A DNA stretch of 64,000 bases from NCBI GenBank assembly GCA_000231825.2, contig JH720309.1:389035-453034 (forward strand), in the 5' to 3' direction. The position numbers and the translations under genes were made by a program. The notes under the pieces were generated by a model that made no database searches, was not told where the DNA came from, and saw nothing but the letters and a program-made list of their open reading frames with translations. Source of the stretch: Tetrahymena elliotti 4EA (lineage: Eukaryota > Ciliophora > Oligohymenophorea > Hymenostomatida > Tetrahymenidae). This document shows, one piece after another, positions 60,239-64,000 of this stretch (the stretch's first letter is position 1; each line of letters starts with the position of its first letter).

Positions 60239-63208
60239 ATGTTTAAGAGGCATTAGATCTTTCTCAATACAGATGAAGATTATGATAATTAGAGTTAGGC
60301 TTCTTTGAGTAGCAGCATGTCTGAATATGATGATAATTACATGGTTTAACATGGTGGATATGTTATTGATAATGAACATATAAAAGATTACATTAGTGCA
60401 AAAAAAAAGTAAATAAATGAAAGAAAGTAAGTAAGGGAGGATACTAGTGATAGAAAGAAAATAACTTCTTATTCCTTACCCCATAAAACAAATAGGACAA
60501 CAGTAGAGACAGAAACTTCACAAAAGAAAAATATGGAAAATCGAAATAATAACTAGTATAACCTGGCAGAGATTGGATAAGTCTATGAGTCTAAATAAGC
60601 CTATGAAGATTGGATGAATTAAATATAAAATCAAGTAAATTTTACTTTTAAAAATGAAAAAGAAATTAGCATATTACGAACTGATATTTTCTATAAGTTT
60701 CTTATACAGTTTTCTAACATAAAAAGAAAATGGTAAAGATAGACTTCGATTAGTAGGCAAGAAAAGCATTAGCTGGAGGTTAAAGTACTGTTAGTGGTGG
60801 AAAATCTCAACTTAACTCTTACTTCAATGAAAGAATAGAAAAGATGAACAACCAACTTTTAAATCTCAAAAACAAGATCATTAATGATTAGAAAATGCAA
60901 TATTATGTTACAATGCAAAAAAGTGAAGAGAAAACTTAACAAAAAGATCTCCATCATTAAAAGAAGCAAGATATTTCCTTTCACAAGCTACTCTCAATTG
61001 ATGAAAATTAAAAAAAACAAAATTAAGAGCAAATTCTAAAAAAATGTGAATAGCCAAAGGGATTCATTGATTACAAAACATATTTTCATTTCTTGCCTAG
61101 CTCAAAGAGCCCAAATTAGCAAACTAAACACTCTAAAAATAAAAGTGAGATGGCATCACCACTTAATAAAAAGAGTTAAATACAATAGCAATCAAATCAG
61201 TAAGAATAGCACATACAAAAAATAAGACAATATTCCTAAACTCCTAAACAACCAATAGATGTAATAAATTAAAAAATATTAAAAATCTTTACAATTAATC
61301 AAATAAATATTTTACATTTTTCACAATAATTAGAAAACCACTTTTGAAATTAATATAAAATTTTTGGGTATAAAACAAAATGATAAAATCAATAAATAAA
61401 TAAAAATACCTTAAGGCAATACAAATATTTTAGAATTAACAACTATTTTTAATCAAATTTATTTTTTTTATCATTAAAACATTGAAGAGCAAGAAATTTT
61501 GATAATAATATAATATCTGTATTTTTGCTATTTAGTTCAAAATAATAACTCAAATTAGGTTACTAATTTTTCTTAGAAAAACCAATAAAAATTTTAAAAA
61601 TTTTTTTATGAGAATCATATGGATATGGATGAATCTACTTGTCTCTTTTCATAAACTATAAACTGATTGATTTCAAAAAATTAAAAGCACAGGAAATTAT
61701 TATGATTATATTAATCAATCTTCTTAAGAAAATATTTTAAATTTTTAATCTTTAAAACCAAAAATTTCTGAATAAATAAACAAATGAATTTCAACAAAAT
61801 TTAAAGTAAATTCATAATCTAATAGAGAGTTTTTGAAGAATAATTCTATCCAAGGAAGAGCACAAGAAAAGAATCTAGTGTTATGTCAAGTTATGATGCA
61901 GCAAATTAGTAGAATAATAAAATAGATTCACCTTAGAGCAAGAAGCTTATGCATACTTTAGATAGGAGATTATAATTTTTAAATAAAGTATAAGTGAAAA
62001 TAGATGGAAATGCAAATAATTAAACACCTAAGGAAGCAGTTGCTCATAATACTAATTTTAACTTTGGAATCATGAATGAAATGCTTAATTAGAATAATTC
62101 GAGCATAACTTATCCAGAGAGAAATACACCAGCATCAAGAAAGAATTAATCTCTTGATTATCCTTAATTTTAAAGTGTAATTTTACCAAGCTTAGGGAAT
62201 AGAGATAAGAATAATATTACATAAATAAACCCTAATTAAATTAAATAAATACAATAAACAATTTCAACAAAGAATTAAGTTGACTAAAATAAAAGATTTA
62301 TTTTAAAAGAAGAATTCTTAGAAGGATACAGTATAAATGATAGTTAGAATATGTCATAGCACCGTTTGTCAAGTTTTTCTCCTGTTTAGAGAGAAAAAAG
62401 TAAATTTTTATCAATACAAAGCTCTTAAAGAAATAGGAAAAGTCCTTTAAGTGGCATAAAAAAAGTAGTTGACACCCCTAAATAGTACAATAATTCTTAG
62501 TTTATTTAAAATAATAATAGTTATGATTAGTCTATTTCTTATATTGATTAAAATTATGCCTCTACTTTAAGCTTAAACTATCAAGGAAAGCCTTTGGATT
62601 TAAATTAAGTCAAATAAATACCTTAAGTGATAAATGAGTTGTCAACAATCATTGATGGAACATTTAAAGAAGGTAAAAAATTCGATGACCCTTAGGTACT
62701 AAATGTCTTCTATAAAAGTATCAGATAAATTATAGAAATAGACCTATCACATTTAGAAGAATTGAAATTAGATAAAAATAATAAAAATAAATTACATTTG
62801 TTCAACGAAAAAATAAAAACTTTGAAGGATAAATTGTAAAAACTGGTTGGCTTGCAAGAGTAAATAGAAAAGACCATCGTTATTAATGATGAAATGCTAC
62901 TAAGCTAAAAAAGACTCATTAAAATAAAGAAATCTTATGATAAAACATTGGATAACATTGATTTCTTTATGTAAATTCTAGAGCAATATGATTATCCTGA
63001 ATCAAACACATCCATGATTATGCTCAAAATGAAGCAGAATGAATTCAAAGAGCTAATTGATTTACAACACTAAAGTGCAAATGAGTACAGAGAATGTATG
63101 CTTGATCCAACAAACCCAGCAAATAACATAACAGCATACAGATATGATAGAATAAGGAAAATTAAAGAATTTATTAAGCAAAAAAAGATCAGAAATGCAC
63201 AAAAATTG
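60239..63208 (+). CDS. Coiled-coil, Gln/Asn/Ser-rich protein of unknown function
   Basis: Three exons in phase 0: 60239-60634, 60727-61260 and 61826-63208, giving 770 residues ending at TGA 63206-63208. Borders are 60635-60726 (GTAAAT...AAAAAG) and a long 61261-61825 intron (GTAATA...AATAG) that might hide a small exon. The N-terminus is acidic (TDEDYDNQ). The second exon has basic and coiled segments (NERIEKMNNQLLNLKNKII). The middle is Ser/Asn-rich and probably disordered. The last 200 residues form a strong coiled coil (HLEELKLDKNNKNKLHLFNE; FMQILEQYD) with a conserved-looking end (DPTNPANNITAYRYDRIRKI). No enzyme, membrane or targeting motif. Such proteins are often cytoskeletal or ciliary in ciliates, but that is inference. 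The two halves could also be separate genes. Confidence 0.72.
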
Positions 63209-63648
63209 AATAACTTTTGATTTCAATTTAAATCAATATTTATTCGATCCATAAATAACAAACAAAAAATACCTTAACAAAAATATTCAGAAAATTAGTT
63301 AGATTTCAAAAGTAGTAACTAAAAAATAATATAACTTACTATTTCTTAATTTAAATCTCAATTATTAAAATATTATTTATTTTCAATTCATATATAATAA
63401 AAACTAGCAATTAAAAATTCATAAGAAATAACCAGAAAATATGTTATTTAATTTTATTTGATTTTTAATACAACTGTAAATAATTTCATTTTGACTTTTC
63501 TTCAATTTATTGTTTTAAAATGATTAAAAATATTTTATTTACATTTTAATTAATATCTTTTTGCACTTATTGAGTCAAAGTCTACTTAAATAATAAAAAA
63601 TTTAAATTTAAATAAAATAAAAATTTCAAATAACAAAAGAGTACTCTT
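63209..63648. other. Intergenic spacer
   Basis: AT-rich, nothing recognised. Confidence 0.5.
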
Positions 63649-63840
63649 ATGTTTCTCTCTTAGGATTTAATAAATTAACTAAATCAAATTTTAATTTCAT
63701 AATTGAAACAAAAATTAAAATATTAGTTAGGAAAATTTTTAGAACTAACTGATGAACTAAATATGACAAATAAAATCTTAGAAAAATCTTAGGATAGTAA
63801 GGTTAAAAAATTATTCAGAAATTTTACTGAAAAGAGTTGA
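63649..63840 (+). CDS. Small helical/coiled protein, 63 codons, hypothetical
   Basis: Short open frame from ATG 63649 to TGA 63838-63840. The product (starting MFLSQDLINQLNQ, middle LGKFLELTDELNM) is amphipathic and helical with regular Leu spacing, and its composition is more gene-like than the flanks. It may be a complete small protein or a first exon; no family recognised. Chance is a real alternative, since only TGA stops frames here. Confidence 0.35.
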
Positions 63841-64000
63841 AAACAAGTGGTTAAATTTTGAATTAATTTTAAAGTTTTAAATATTCTTATTTAATTTAAT
63901 AGTAGTTAATAAAAATTCAATAAAAAAGATATGAATTTTGATTTAATCTCAAATAATAATATTAGGCTGTTTCTTATATACACTTAGGTAAGGAAGTAAA
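63841..64000. other. Spacer to window end
   Basis: AT-rich; no feature recognised. Confidence 0.5.

Overview
The window is strongly AT-rich nuclear DNA of a ciliate. Every convincing coding region is studded with in-frame TAA and TAG codons and ends only at TGA, so TAA/TAG read as Gln. Genes are interrupted by small AT-rich GT...AG introns, some only 25-31 bp, and sit in long AT-rich spacers. This fits an oligohymenophorean such as Tetrahymena or a relative; the species cannot be fixed from the sequence. A run of 319 N (31742-32060) marks a scaffold gap.

Left part (1-19 kb) holds mixed genes: the 3' part of a RING-H2 ligase gene; a multi-intron membrane-anchored aspartic protease; a single-exon UBA-like/zinc/NYN-type nuclease-like gene on the minus strand; three minus-strand RING-CH (MARCH-type) membrane ubiquitin ligase genes in tandem, the leftmost with a broken frame; a many-exon leucine-rich-repeat gene; and one two-exon gene joining an NMN adenylyltransferase-like domain to a protein kinase domain.

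Middle (18-58 kb) is a plus-strand tandem array of two interleaved families. Family W (W1, W2, W3, W4 pseudogene, W5) is an unrecognised protein with a conserved core of about 150 residues and an acidic Gln/Asn-rich tail. Family CH (copies A-F) is a six-helix cyclic-nucleotide-gated-type channel with a pore signature TGSN where K+ channels have GYGD, a degenerate cyclic-nucleotide-binding-like domain and a CCHC zinc knuckle just after it. Intron phases are conserved, and exon 2 is exactly 296 nt in all six copies. Copies differ in integrity: A and D intact, B lacking its channel exon beside the gap, C and E each with a one-base frameshift, F with the pore deleted but a frame-consistent splice left. 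Gene order W3-B-C and W5-E-F, together with matching spacer DNA upstream, indicates a block duplication.

Right part (58-64 kb) has an inverted-repeat element of about 0.8 kb with a 26-bp palindrome, a separate strong hairpin, a three-exon coiled-coil protein gene of about 770 residues, and a small open frame at the end.

How the genes work together is inferred only: the RING/RING-CH ligases, protease and UBA-like protein suggest protein turnover at membranes, while the CH array looks like a fast-evolving sensory or ciliary channel family expanding by tandem duplication with W genes as co-duplicated neighbours. No tRNA, rRNA, CRISPR array, telomeric repeat or intact transposase was recognised.
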